64,000 nucleotides of DNA from Viscum album (taxonomy: Eukaryota; Streptophyta; Magnoliopsida; Santalales; Viscaceae): positions 1,174,306,670-1,174,370,669 of the forward strand of contig OY728137.1 in NCBI GenBank assembly GCA_963277665.1, given 5' to 3'. Positions within the stretch are counted from its first letter, which is position 1, and each line of letters starts with the position of its first letter. Under the pieces are notes generated by a model. The model ran no database searches. It was not told the DNA's origin and saw only the letters and a program-made list of their open reading frames with translations. The position numbers and the translations under genes are program-made. Shown in pieces: positions 14,001 through 24,974 of the stretch.

Positions 14001-15560
14001 CTAGGATGTATCAGTTATAATTATTCAAAGGATTTCCACTTCACCACCAACTCCAATCTGAAAATATAATTTTAATTTCTTAAAAGGATTTTTTTTAAGC
14101 TTAGTGTATCCTATACAGATCTATTCCACCTATCCCATCAGGTATTTCATATGTTTTCATGCAAGAAACTACAAATCTAAGGGATGAGTTAAACATTATT
14201 TCATCTTAAATATGTATGTAAAAAGGAAGTGTTCAATATTTTTAAGATGAATCTATTTCTCTAGATACCCTGTACTTTTATCTTAAATACATTATTCCTA
14301 TAATCAAAGAATAAGATTGTGAAAAATGATATCAGGTAAGGTTATTGAAGGAATGGAAACAAACTTTAAATGAAAATTTTAGTTTTTTAGGTTCAAATAT
14401 AAATTATATCAACAAGTCTCTAGGAATTAAATTGAGACCTATAGTTTGAATTATTTTTAATGAGACCCTTACTATGATCTATGAAATGAATATAGTAGTA
14501 TACTATGAGAAACAAGTAAGTAGTTCTTAAGGAGAAACCCTACATCACTCCACCTAATATACTAGATACTTATCTAGAAGCCTTGAAGAAGCACATAGCT
14601 ATGTTTTTATCTCAACCATAATTGTTAATTGAGGATACCATAAAAAATTAATTTGTAACTCTCTACAACTATTGTAACAATGAGATAATACAGAAATTAT
14701 AGGACCTTATAAAATCTATGTTTGAGATCAGGGATGACTTAATCCTTGGTCTACTAATTCCTATGAAATTCAACACATATAAAGAACTTTTAAAGAAATA
14801 TATTGAGTGTAGATAAGATAAATATACTCTAAGAACATATTCATAGGTTTTTTTATTTCAGAGCATGCCTCACTTATCAAACTAGAAACCACATCTCCAA
14901 TCACTCATCATGTTGTTTTAGATGTTTTTCCACTTATTTAGTATATTTATTGATGAACTTGTTCAAATTGATAAAAATAAAAACACTGCAGAGAAAACTA
15001 TACAAATATTCTTTTTAATCCATAGCATTGATCTTCTTGACAAGTAAAATAATATACCTCTTGAATTAATAATACTAATATAGTCCTGATTGATTTCACC
15101 TAGGATAATCTCATGTGGTGATCCAATATGGTTGGGAAATCATTGTTAAAAATACAATGTGGATGATATCTCAATAAAGTTCCACAAAACAAGTATCATA
15201 TTTTCATAAAAAACACTATAAAAGTATCTTTCCAATTTATATCTATACCATGATCCTGAATCCTAGCCAACTAGTATTACCAGGATCCAACTAGCTCATA
15301 ACCTCATCCTCTTCAACTTATATACTCAAAAGCTTCTAAAGTTTTGGAAGACAATATTTGAAGTGTTTTTTATAATATTGTATTAGTCCACACTATGTAA
15401 GGTATAATTAAAATGGGTATTGGAGGTACTATATAAAAAATAATCCATTTTTCTCACAGTTCGGGGTGTATTCATGAATGGAACTCTTGATCCTAGGGCC
15501 CAACTTGCTTCTTATTCCTAGCCAGAACCTTCCTCCCAAACCCATATTGATCAAAAGGAA
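14001..15560 (+). pseudogene. Unidentified coding-like stretch in Sirevirus 1
   Basis: From about 14320 to 15060 one plus-strand phase, with occasional stops and shifts, gives a protein-like composition rather than AT-rich noise: blocks such as NINYINKSLGIKLRPIV near 14400, a YLEALKKHIAMFLSQP block near 14575, and a MFEIRDDLILGLLIPMKFNT block near 14720. A second coding-like patch lies at 15240-15560. I do not recognise the family. Sirevirus 2 seems to lack it: its region between RNase H and the 3' LTR is roughly 0.8 kb shorter. It may be part of a longer 3' ORF or a captured sequence. Confidence 0.35.
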
Positions 15561-15985
15561 TATTTTGTATTAATTTAATGGATATTTCATCTACTTAATC
15601 TGGGTAAACCTATTATTTATTTTATATATTTCAGTAGACCACTCATGTTACTTAATCTAGGGTATTTTAATGATTATCTATGTGTTATCTTTTTTTAATT
15701 TTTTAATTATTTTTCCCACTCAATGATAACTTAAACAAACATTTAGTTATATATTTCTATTGTTCTATAATTTAGTTTTCATATTTTATCTGTTATAATA
15801 ATTCATTTATTTTTCTTATTTATATCCTAAAATGGGTTATGATAATGAAGTATGCATAGAATTTTACTCAAACATGATATTATGATCATTCTAATCATCA
15901 TTCAATAAATATGTAAACTTTTAAAGTCATTATAAAAATATATAAAATTTTATGTTTAACATTTTATGTTATTTTTGATCATCAA

Positions 15986-15996
15986 TATGGAGGATA
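15986..15996 (+). promoter_or_regulatory. Decayed polypurine tract of Sirevirus 1
   Basis: TATGGAGGATA sits immediately before the 3' LTR and follows a TTTTTGATCATCAA word that precedes the polypurine tract in SIRE-type elements. The family tract resembles AAAGGGGGAGAT, so several purines have decayed. Confidence 0.5.
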
Positions 15997-17634
15997 TTTT
16001 TTCCACACTAATGTTTTCCCATAATATTCCATTTTCCCTTGTTTTAATGATCATAGTGTCCTTTTATTTAGATTCTAATGATTTCTATTGAAGTGTGTAG
16101 ATCGATATTAAGGTATAAATATGTTTTTAAAAAGTTATTATCCTTTGAGTATAATTTTTTTTAATTAATGATGATATACATTTATGTTATGTGAATATAA
16201 AACTCTTTAAACTCAAGATTTAGGATCATTTTATGTTTAAAACAAATTATTGTTTTCGGATTTTTCTTGTAATTCTAGTTGTCTTATGATTATAAAAAGA
16301 TTAAAAATAAATTATTATGAAAATTTAAAGTATTAGTATAAATAATTATAATCAATGAAATCCTTATAGATAAGTGGAAGTCTTGTGTTAAATTTCTATG
16401 TTAATATGTTTTATTCTTACAAAATCATTATTATTATATGTAAGCCTTAAGATCAATGAATTTTTATGATTAGAAAAAAAATCATATACCTAAAATCATA
16501 CTCTAAATTTATAATGTAGAATGAAACAATAAGGATTATAAAAAGGTTTCAGTATTCTATAAATTCTTTATGATACCCTACAAAGTAATATGGTCTGGAA
16601 AAGTCTTACGATCAAGTGTTTTATGATGCTGAAGACACATGACATTGGATTTCATTAATTTTATTTAGGGTATTTTATTATTATTTTGAGGTTATTTATT
16701 ACAATTTTAGTATATAAATTTAATTATACTCCTACTTTATGTTTAAAAAAATTATTGATTTTAAAATAATAAAAATGGAAAGTAAATTAAGAATTTATTT
16801 TCACGAAGAGAAACACTTTAAGGATGATATAAGTTACACAAGACCATAATATTTTTTATAATTTCATGAGGAATTCACATGAAAAAGGTAAATTTAATTA
16901 ATTTTTAATTATTATAATCTTACTCCTATTCATTTTAATTAAGATAAATGATTCAAATTCAAAAAGTAAAAATTAGTGCGACTAAAATGAAATCTTTTAG
17001 TTGAATAGTCATACACAATGAAAGCGTGTGCAAACTATGTTTTCCATGAAACTCTTGATATGAAACTAAGAAAAATAATATGTTTTTGTTTGGTGATTTA
17101 TATTTACCTATATAGTAAATGTATGTGTTTTATTTCTTATCCAATATGTTAACTCATTATTTGTGATAGTTCTTTATTTACTACCAGCTGCTTCATATAA
17201 TTGTGTCCCAAACTCAAAATCATACTACTCATCTAATGATATAAATTTTAGAATTTTTTGTTATGAGTTTTTAAAGGATGATGATAGGTCTTTTAAAAAC
17301 AAGAATCCTTTTTGATTGTTCTTGGAACCTTTTGTAACAAATTAATTCAACATGCATTCAACTATCAAGATCCATGGGGAAATGGCTCACATAGTAAAAA
17401 ATCACCAAGCTTAAGGGGTGGAGAATTATTATAGTGGAATATGATATATTTAGGCCCTAAAACAATATAAATATTATATTACATAATATTTATACTACTG
17501 TTTATTTTTACACTTCTTTTAAAAAAAAATGTCTTAGGATATAGTTTTTTTCAAAATGGTGATTTTAAATTTGAGAAAATATAAAGAACCCAAATCCCCG
17601 GCTTTTGAGTCATTTTGTGACTCTATTTTGAACA
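15997..17634 (+). repeat. 3' LTR of Sirevirus 1
   Basis: Partner of 5386-7022; matching landmarks are the CACACTAATGTTT word at the start, TTGTTTTAATGATCATA, the AAGGGGTGGAGAATT word at 17412-17426 and TTGAGTCATTTTGTGACTC near the end. The minus-strand open frame at 17534-17734 crosses the LTR end and is not a gene. Confidence 0.8.
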
Positions 17635-17764
17635 AAAAAAATATACAAATGATTTTTTGAGTTATTTCTAAACCAAAACTTACCCCCTCTCTATTTTTTC
17701 CCACTTTTGGAGCCATTATCCTTAAATAACGCACCTCTTATTTTAAAAATGACACTCCTCTCAC

Positions 17765-17774
17765 ATATAAAAGG
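17765..17774 (+). promoter_or_regulatory. TATA box of LTR C
   Basis: ATATAAAAGG lies after a CACTCCTCTCAC strip. The homologous places in E3 (TTATAAAAAG, 59675) and in element A's 3' LTR (GTATAAATAT, 49704) also hold TATA-like words, which supports a real LTR promoter rather than chance AT content. Confidence 0.55.
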
Positions 17775-18140
17775 ATCTACTCGCCACTACTTTTCATAAC
17801 AAAAAAATCATAATGGTTCAATAAAAATATTCTAGAATACCTCCAAAACAATCATGTACATATATTATAAGTTATTTTCTCCTCAAAATACAACCCCTTA
17901 AATGGTTAATAAAATTTTCAATGAAATATTTCAAGGTGTAAGGAAAATATTAATAAATAATTCCTTTTAATTTATATTTATTTTAGTATTAATATTCAAC
18001 ATGAAATTATATTAATAATCCTAAAATAATAACATTATGGATTTTAGTGTACTGAAATTTAATAATATTATTGTAATAATCATTATCTACCTTCCTCCCT
18101 TCTCCTTAGAAAAATGAAAATATTGTCCAAGCATACATGA

Positions 18141-18400
18141 GGACGATCACCTCCATTAATATGGTGTTTTGTTTTTCATCACTAACATACATGGATGGTT
18201 AAAAAGGGATATTTATAGAATATATTTTATATTCATACCATTATTAATATTCATAAATGATAAACCATGATCGAACGCCTCTCCATTTATGGAAAATAAA
18301 AACTTCATTTGTGTCCATGAGTGGACTACCTCCTCCATGAAGTGACACATTTTATTTTTCATCACCGCTTTTCTTGGATGATTCAACGAATATATTTAAT
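18141..18400 (+). repeat. Two diverged ~181-bp repeat units in LTR C
   Basis: The unit starting GGACGATCACCTCC (18141) recurs as GGACTACCTCCTCC (18322), each followed after about 35-40 bp by a TTTTTCATCAC word and CTTGGATG or CATGGATG. E3 carries related units near 60080, 60238 and 60433. Confidence 0.55.
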
Positions 18401-20531
18401 AAATTAAAATTATATTTATTAAATCATTATGACTCTGAAATATTTATATTAATATTTAACTCCTTATTAATATACACAATTTTGATCATAAAAAATACCT
18501 AAATAAGTTCATCTTTGATTCTGTCTTCACAAATCATGACTAAAACTATCATAGATTGAAATTATAACTTTTTAAATTGTAATATAAAAAATATTATTAT
18601 ACTTTGGGTAATTTAGGATGGATTGAATAATTATTGAATTATGGTTATCGATATTTACAATTTAAATCTTGTGTGAAATAATCAAATTTGTTAATAATCC
18701 AATGATGAAAAAAACTATAACTTACTAATTAATGTTTAATAAATTATTGGAATCAAAGAGTAAAAAGTTGAATATATATTAATAATGTTCTTAATTTTTT
18801 ATCAATATGGTTATGTTTATTAGAAATGAGGTTAAGGATATTTTTTGGATGTCATAAGAAATATGAAAGAGGTTTTCATTACTCAATTTGTTTTCATGAG
18901 TCATAATTTTCGTCATTCACCATGGTTTTTGATGTTTTATTCTTCATTCCGATGTTGAAAATATATATTTTTTCCCTATTAATTTTCTAGGGAACTAAAT
19001 TTCACATCAAATACATTTTATATGATGGATTTATTTCCTCATAAAATTTAATGATGATAAGAATAATTATAATCATCTCTCAATAAACTCTTTCACTTCT
19101 ATGTCCATTTTATATCATCCCACTATTTCTATTTTTCTTATTTTTAAGTCTATGAATTTATTGATACTGTTGATCATAAAATTTATCTTTACCTTTATAA
19201 AAATGAAATATTTCTCACCCTTTTATGATGAGGATTTCATTAAAGGTGTTTTTAAAATGAGGAAATTATTTTTATTTTCATTTCATACTCTATTTCAATT
19301 TTCCTATGCATAAAATTTATTAATTTTAAAGGACCCGTTATTTAAGTTTATTCCCAATGGATGTTTTTAAAATTAAAAATTATAATTTCTAAAAAATAAA
19401 ATATTTGAATGTGACTTATAGCTTCTTCTCTTTATAATAATGTTAAGAAATTGTTTCTAATAATTCAGTTTCATTTTTCTCCTATTTTGTTCGTTAACTA
19501 AAAAAATTCTTATCCCATATAAAGTATTTTATTATGAGTAACCCTATAAATTCCATTATAAAATAATCCTTTTGAATTGCATTGTTTTTTGTATCGATCG
19601 ATCTACTTTTGATATCATGTTAAGAAATAGTAGTTGGAAATGCTATAAACCCCATTTTATATCCACGATTTTGCATGAAATGATGAATGATAATTATATT
19701 ATATAAGAGGTATGTACATATTTTTAAGGGTGGATTCCTAAATATCCCTCCAATGAATTGACTAATTTTTTTCAAATTTGATAATTATATGAAGCATTAG
19801 AATTTTTCTTTGTTCACAGCCTAATGTGTGGTCATGTTTATTTGTTCACAACCCAAATCATGGGCCTCCTATATTGTTAAAAATGTATCACATTGACCAT
19901 TTTTTATTCACAAGAAAATTCATGGTCATAAATAGGATTTCCCACAATGTTATGATTTATTATTCTTAAGATAATGCCACATTTCTGTTTTATGTTGTAT
20001 TCCAATTTCATTCTCCATGAATCATTATTATTTTATCATTTTTTCACTCATAGGCCCTATTATATGTTTTATCATTTTAAGGATTTGTGATATTTTATAA
20101 TAATTTAGGGAAATATATTGTTGTATAATAAGATATCTTATTCATCTTTTATCAAGTGCTTATGATTTAACTCATTTATAACTCATAGATAAGTTTTCAA
20201 TTACTGAGCATTTGATCCCACCATTTATTATGTTTAATATTAAATGGGTCATGAATAAGATTATAAAATATTATTGGTCTAAAAGGGTGTTTATTATGGT
20301 TCAACTATATAGAAATTTTTATAATTATGTGTAAATATATTTTTATATAGTAAATCTCTAAAACAATAAACCTTTGTGTTATGGGATTGTGTGATTACTT
20401 TGATATGTAATGTATGTATTATAGAAAAATATGTAATCTTGTAATGATTTGACTCACTTTGTATGAATGATAAAAATTAATGTATGTAATTTTAGAACCA
20501 AATCCAAGCGCATAGGTTTGGGTAGCCTTAG

Positions 20532-20543
20532 TTGGTATTTGAT
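20532..20543 (+). promoter_or_regulatory. Primer-binding site of element C
   Basis: TTGGTATTTGAT matches 10 of 12 bases of TTGGTATCAGAG. It directly follows LTR C, so LTR C is the 5' LTR of its element. Confidence 0.55.
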
Positions 20544-20800
20544 ATATCTTTAGTTATTTATTTGGAAGAGTTTAGTTATTTTTAGGGATAAGGATGATAT
20601 AATATTTTTAAAAAACAAAAGGATATTTACATTTATGTGATACCATCTGAAAACTTTGGTGAAGTGAATATTGTGTGGTTTCTAAAAATTATATCCCAAT
20701 CTTGATACAAACAAGTGGATGTAGATGGAAACAAAGATGGACCTTGGTGTAATAACCCGAAAAAGACATATTAGGTATTATACCAATACTCATCTAGTGT
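20544..20800 (+). mobile_element. Leader fragment of element C
   Basis: A short stretch after the C primer site resembling the leaders of A and E3 (GAGTTTAGTTA here; GAGGTTTAGTTA at 46246). It is cut at 20800 by the 5' end of element A. The rest of element C was not found in the window. Confidence 0.45.
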
Positions 20801-23101
20801 TGTAATACCCTAAGATTTTATGGTATGTCTATTTTTAAAATAAATTTAATATTTTTTATATCTTATGTTTCACAGAAGACTGAGCATAAATGAAATCCAA
20901 AAAAGATATTATTTAAACACAACCATTATAACATATCTGTCAGCTTTTTTGGAATGAATATAATTTACCAAATTAATAAATATATATGTATCTAACTAGT
21001 TTTTTAATATAATAATTTCTTCATAGGGAATAAACAAATAATTCATCATAAATCAAATTTTGATCTTCAAAAATATGTTTTCTTTAAAAATTATTTTAAA
21101 TGATTTATATGAGAAAATAAATATAAAATATTTTTGAAGATTTTAGAGAATTTATTTGATAAAATTAGGATAAATTTTTAATTCGGAATCTAAAAATTAT
21201 ATTAGTTTTATGTTTTTATAATTTTTATGAAAACAGTAATTTTTCAGTGAATAATAAGAAATACTAATTTTTATTCCACTCTCGTTTTCATTATATTTAA
21301 AAATTCAAATTAAAATTATATTAAATTAAGTAATTTTTAGATTCATATAATATAATTATTTAAATTTAAACAATCATCATACATTATTATGGTATAAGTT
21401 TATTATTGGGATTAAAAAAATCTTCTTCTAAATGAATTTATTTTGTTGCATAGGATTTAATTATAAATGAAATTTTGAAACATTGATATTTTAAATTTTT
21501 AAAAATGTATTCCATATTTGGAATCATGTGGTCTAAATTATGTTATAATTTAATTTTCATTTTTATTAATAAAATAGTAATGTGGGGAAAAAATATTTAC
21601 CATATTATAGGTATAATAATGTAGTGAATTAAAGTTAAAAGGTAAAAACATAAAACACCTAAAAACCCCAACATTAAATGGGTACATAATACTTTTATAA
21701 ACCATAACCATCAGTTCAAAAATTAATTATCATAAATTCATTGGAATTAATTCCACCATAATTTAGTTGGATTTAAATATAAACTAACCAATATTTAATA
21801 ACATAAAACCACTCCTCCTCACGTATCAATACCACTCCTCACCACCACATTTCTCCTCAGAATCATTGAAGCATTTCAAATATCTAAAAAATCTTATCCT
21901 CTCCACTGTCCCCAAATTCAAGTTTTTATATTATCACTAAAATATATAATCCAATCTCTATAAGTGGTCGTTTAAAGAGGATATATCCAATATGAGTTTA
22001 AATTAAGAAAAACTAAAGAAAAACACGAGGTAAGGGTTTCTCGTCTCACTTTTAGTTGGGTGCGATACATGCCTTATTCTCCACCTATTTCTTTTCTGTG
22101 GTGTAGATACCACCCTTTGATATATTATATCATGAATCTCATTAGATTAATGTTAATTAATGTTTCACATGATAATTATTACATTTATGGGTCATGAAAT
22201 TCGATTGATTATAGAGTAGAAAGGAAATTCATAACCCAATTTCCGTTTTTTGGGTTAAACATCAACATAATTGATTATGAAAGGAAAAACAATGTATGGA
22301 ATGACTTTTATTATCATATATTATTATTTCCACTTATTTTATGTGGATTTTCAGTGAATACACATAATTGAATAATTTTATTAACACTAACTTCAATGAT
22401 ATAATATTTATAAGGGATTTATTTTAAATATTTTTAAATTCCCTTATAACCCTATTTTTATTCCATGTCCAAGATTTCTAAAAAAATAAAAAAACATTCC
22501 TTTATAATTTTTTTAAATTAATTTTTAAAAATGTTTGACTCTATAAATAATTATTTTAAATTATTCTTCTTATTATTTTTTAAATGATTTTCTTTGTCAC
22601 TTTTTTGAAAAAAATACCAAATGGATATTTTTAAATTTATATGGAATGAGTGTATTTTTCCAATTCTGGGATGATTTAATGATTTTTTCCTCCTTTATAA
22701 TATTAAAAGGTTATTCTAAAATAATATACTTTACTTTATAATTGTGTGGCTCTTTAAAAAGAGTTGAATTGAAAATGGAAATGTTATTTTTTCAACAATT
22801 AATTGTAGTGATATCTCTTTTTTATTTTCCATCTATTATAACATTATTTAATGTTACTTATTCTTAACTATTGGTGTTATTCCAAGATATAATCCTAATT
22901 TTCTTAATTATTGGATTATGTTTATGATTCAATGATATTTATGAATCCCATTTCTTTCCCATGAGTTATTTTATTATGAGGTGTTTATGAAACACATTTT
23001 CTTACATGGGTTCTGATACAATAAATGGAATATGTTCTTATGAAACACATTTATATGGTTTCAATTATGTGATAGTGGGTTTTTATAACCAAGGATGTGT
23101 A
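20801..23101 (+). repeat. 5' LTR of element A, part 1
   Basis: Starts TGTAATACCC. Its first ~1.1 kb matches 48686-49880, the 3' LTR of the same element: for instance a TATGGTATGT-type word at +20, ACCATTATAAC at about 20920 and 48830, and AGGTAAAAACATAAA at about 21639 and 49520. It is interrupted at 23101 by Sirevirus 2 and resumes at 45509. The homologous stretch of E3 near 60770-61020 matches 22027-22260 (an AAGGTAAGGG-type word, then a GTGGTGTA word). Confidence 0.7.
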
Positions 23102-24720
23102 GGATCAAAATATGGATTTATATTCTCAACTATAATGGAGGTTGTGAATTGAAATTTTAAAAAAATTCACTTTTAACCTTACGGAAACATTGTTTAAAAA
23201 TGTTAAAAAATCATATTCACTAAACCCTCTTATATAAACCTAAGGAAAAAAAACATTAAGGCAGATAATGATGATCATCTTAATGAAATAAGCACATATG
23301 TATACTTAAGAATAATTCTACCTTAAATCGTATATAATCTTGAATTAGTGTTACAACAATTGAGAAAGTGTTATAAATTTACTGTTTCAGTTTATAAAAA
23401 AATGAACTTTAATTAATGTACATGTAAAAGAGTACAATTATTTTAACCCTAAGAGTAGGGTACTCAATAACCATATATAAGGGTCCCTTGATTTATACTT
23501 TTAAGAAAGTTTGTCTTACCCACATCAGGTTAATCCCTCTGTACGAAGATCGGTATATGTCATGTTACCCCCCACATACCCTCGATCTATAAAGTGATTG
23601 ACACCTCTATCTTCCTTCAACTTGGAAGCCCTAGATTAAGTATGCAATCATTACCTCTATCTTCCAAGATATAGAATCCCTCGATTGAAAACACCAATGA
23701 TCGGTGTCATACTAAGTATAACAATAATGGTTGAAGATCACTAGAATATCGAACCAGTTGTTCACAACATGATCTCTTCAAGGGTTTTTCCCAAAGAAAA
23801 ACTAGAAGAGATCTCAAATAGTGTTAGTTAATCAAGGATATTTGAAGCATTTTATTCATTTAAATGACAAATTATTTATATATGAGATCTCAAATAGTTG
23901 AATTTTACTCCAACAGTCATATTTTTTTTATCAAATTTTAGATGGACTTGTACATCTAGCATATACAAAGTTCATTTTATAACAGATTTGATGACATCAT
24001 TAGTATAAGAAATATCAAGAGAAAGGTTAAGTATATATGAATCTAGTTATATGAATCATTTCATTAAGGAAATATAATTACATCAAGAATGTTATAAAAT
24101 CGTTTCCTTAAAAAAGAGAAATAATTAAAAAACTATTTCAATTGGATAAGAAAATTATTGAGAATTTGAATTGAGGAACATAGAGAATCAGATTTTCAAA
24201 TCAATGTGAATCAGATTTTAAAAAATCAAAATTAGACTAAGGAATCTAGATGATTCTAATTGAGGAATGTGTCGAATCAGATTCAATTTTATGTATGAAT
24301 CAAATTTGAGGAAGTGAATCAGATGTGAAATTTTCGATGATTCAGAATTGAGAAACCATGAATTGTATTAATATTTGTATGTGAATCAAATTCTATGGAA
24401 CTTTGAATTGGATTTATAAAACAGAGGAAATAAAATTTAAATACATTAAATCTGATTTTAATTTTTGTGAAAATCAGAATTAAGGAAAAATGTAAATCAG
24501 ATTTGTGATTCTGAACAAATCGGAATTGAGGAATGTGAATGTTAGAAATATCTAAGAAACAACATAAATTTATTGAAATACATGTTTTATAATAGAATCG
24601 GTGTTTCATAAAAACATCCTTATATATTGGAAAGATTATTAATGAAGTGTGTTTGTGATTTAAAAACATGAAGGAATGGAAAATTTCGTAAAGAAACTTT
24701 TGACTCAATAGTCTCCAACA
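23102..24720 (-). repeat. 3' LTR of Sirevirus 2
   Basis: Homologous to 43910-45508 throughout; for example TATATAATCTTGAAT at about 23332 and 44137, GATCGGTATATGTC at 23549 versus ATCGGTATATGTC at 44351, and ACTCAA close to the outer end. On the minus strand it begins TGTTGGAGACTATTGAGTC. The 129-codon minus-strand open frame at 24319-24708 is a product of the internal repeats, not a gene. Confidence 0.8.
24160..24560. repeat. Degenerate short tandem repeats in Sirevirus 2 3' LTR
   Basis: Variants of GAATCAGATT and of GAATTGAGGAA alternate, about 30-60 bp apart. The 5' LTR has the same feature at 44945-45350, so it predates insertion. Confidence 0.65.
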
Positions 24721-24837
24721 TTTTAGAAACCAGAAACAACCTTTTTAAGAAAAGGAAGATTAATACTAAAAGGCTTCATACATGAACATAAAAGAGAAAT
24801 TATCTCCACCTTTGTTTATAACTTAGGATGAATACAA

Positions 24838-24970
24838 AAAATCCCCCCTTAGGTTATGAAATCCCCCTAAGGATCATATTCTAGCCTTTAATTATTTTTC
24901 TATATTTCTACGAGAAATAACTCCCCTTTAAAAAAGATATATTCTATATGAAATCTCCCCCTTTATTAGA
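24838..24970 (-). promoter_or_regulatory. Cluster of polypurine tracts (minus strand)
   Basis: On the plus strand four C-rich tracts occur: AATCCCCCCTT (24840), AATCCCCCTAA (24860), ACTCCCCTTT (24911) and AAATCTCCCCCTTT (24951). On the minus strand these are AAGGGGGAGATTT-type tracts, the Sirevirus polypurine core, 120-240 bp before the 3' LTR. Multiple tracts upstream of the 3' LTR are a described Sirevirus hallmark; one would prime plus-strand DNA synthesis. Confidence 0.7.
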
Positions 24971-24974
24971 AATT

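Larger units (their letters stand above)
5386..17634 (+). mobile_element. Sirevirus 1: degenerate Ty1/copia element with both LTRs
   Basis: About 12.2 kb element on the plus strand. Two homologous LTRs of nearly equal length (1637 and 1638 bp) flank a primer site, gag, protease/integrase, RT and RNase H in copia order, followed by a long extra region before the 3' LTR. The gag and RNase H signatures fit the Sirevirus (SIRE1/Maximus) lineage. All frames carry many stops and shifts, so it is dead. It is inserted in LTR C. Flanks TAAAA (5381-5385) and AAAAA after 17634 may be a decayed target duplication, but in such AT-rich DNA that is weak evidence. Confidence 0.85.
17635..20530 (+). repeat. 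LTR C, right part (TGTAACACCC family)
   Basis: Continuation of LTR C after the Sirevirus 1 insertion. Landmarks shared with the E3 LTR, in the same order: a TATA box after a CACCTC/ACTCCTC-rich strip (17730-17774; E3 59660-59684), two copies of a GGAC-ACC-CCTCC unit (18141 and 18322; E3 60238 and 60433), TTACTGAGCA at 20201 (E3 62384), and an end TTGGGTAGCCTTA followed by TTGGTAT (E3: GGGGTCAGGGCGTTACA then TTGGTAT). C totals about 4.36 kb. The 70-codon open frame at 19101-19313 is judged fortuitous. Confidence 0.65.

Noticed and set aside
11990..15560. Endogenous pararetrovirus in the 3' part of Sirevirus 1
   Set aside because: No movement-protein, coat zinc-knuckle or gypsy-type RT motif found; it lies between copia RNase H and the copia 3' LTR, so a Sirevirus 3' ORF is simpler.
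24319..24708. 129-codon minus-strand open frame, the longest in the window
   Set aside because: Lies wholly within the Sirevirus 2 3' LTR, over short repeats; the matching frame is broken in the other LTR and there is no protein motif.
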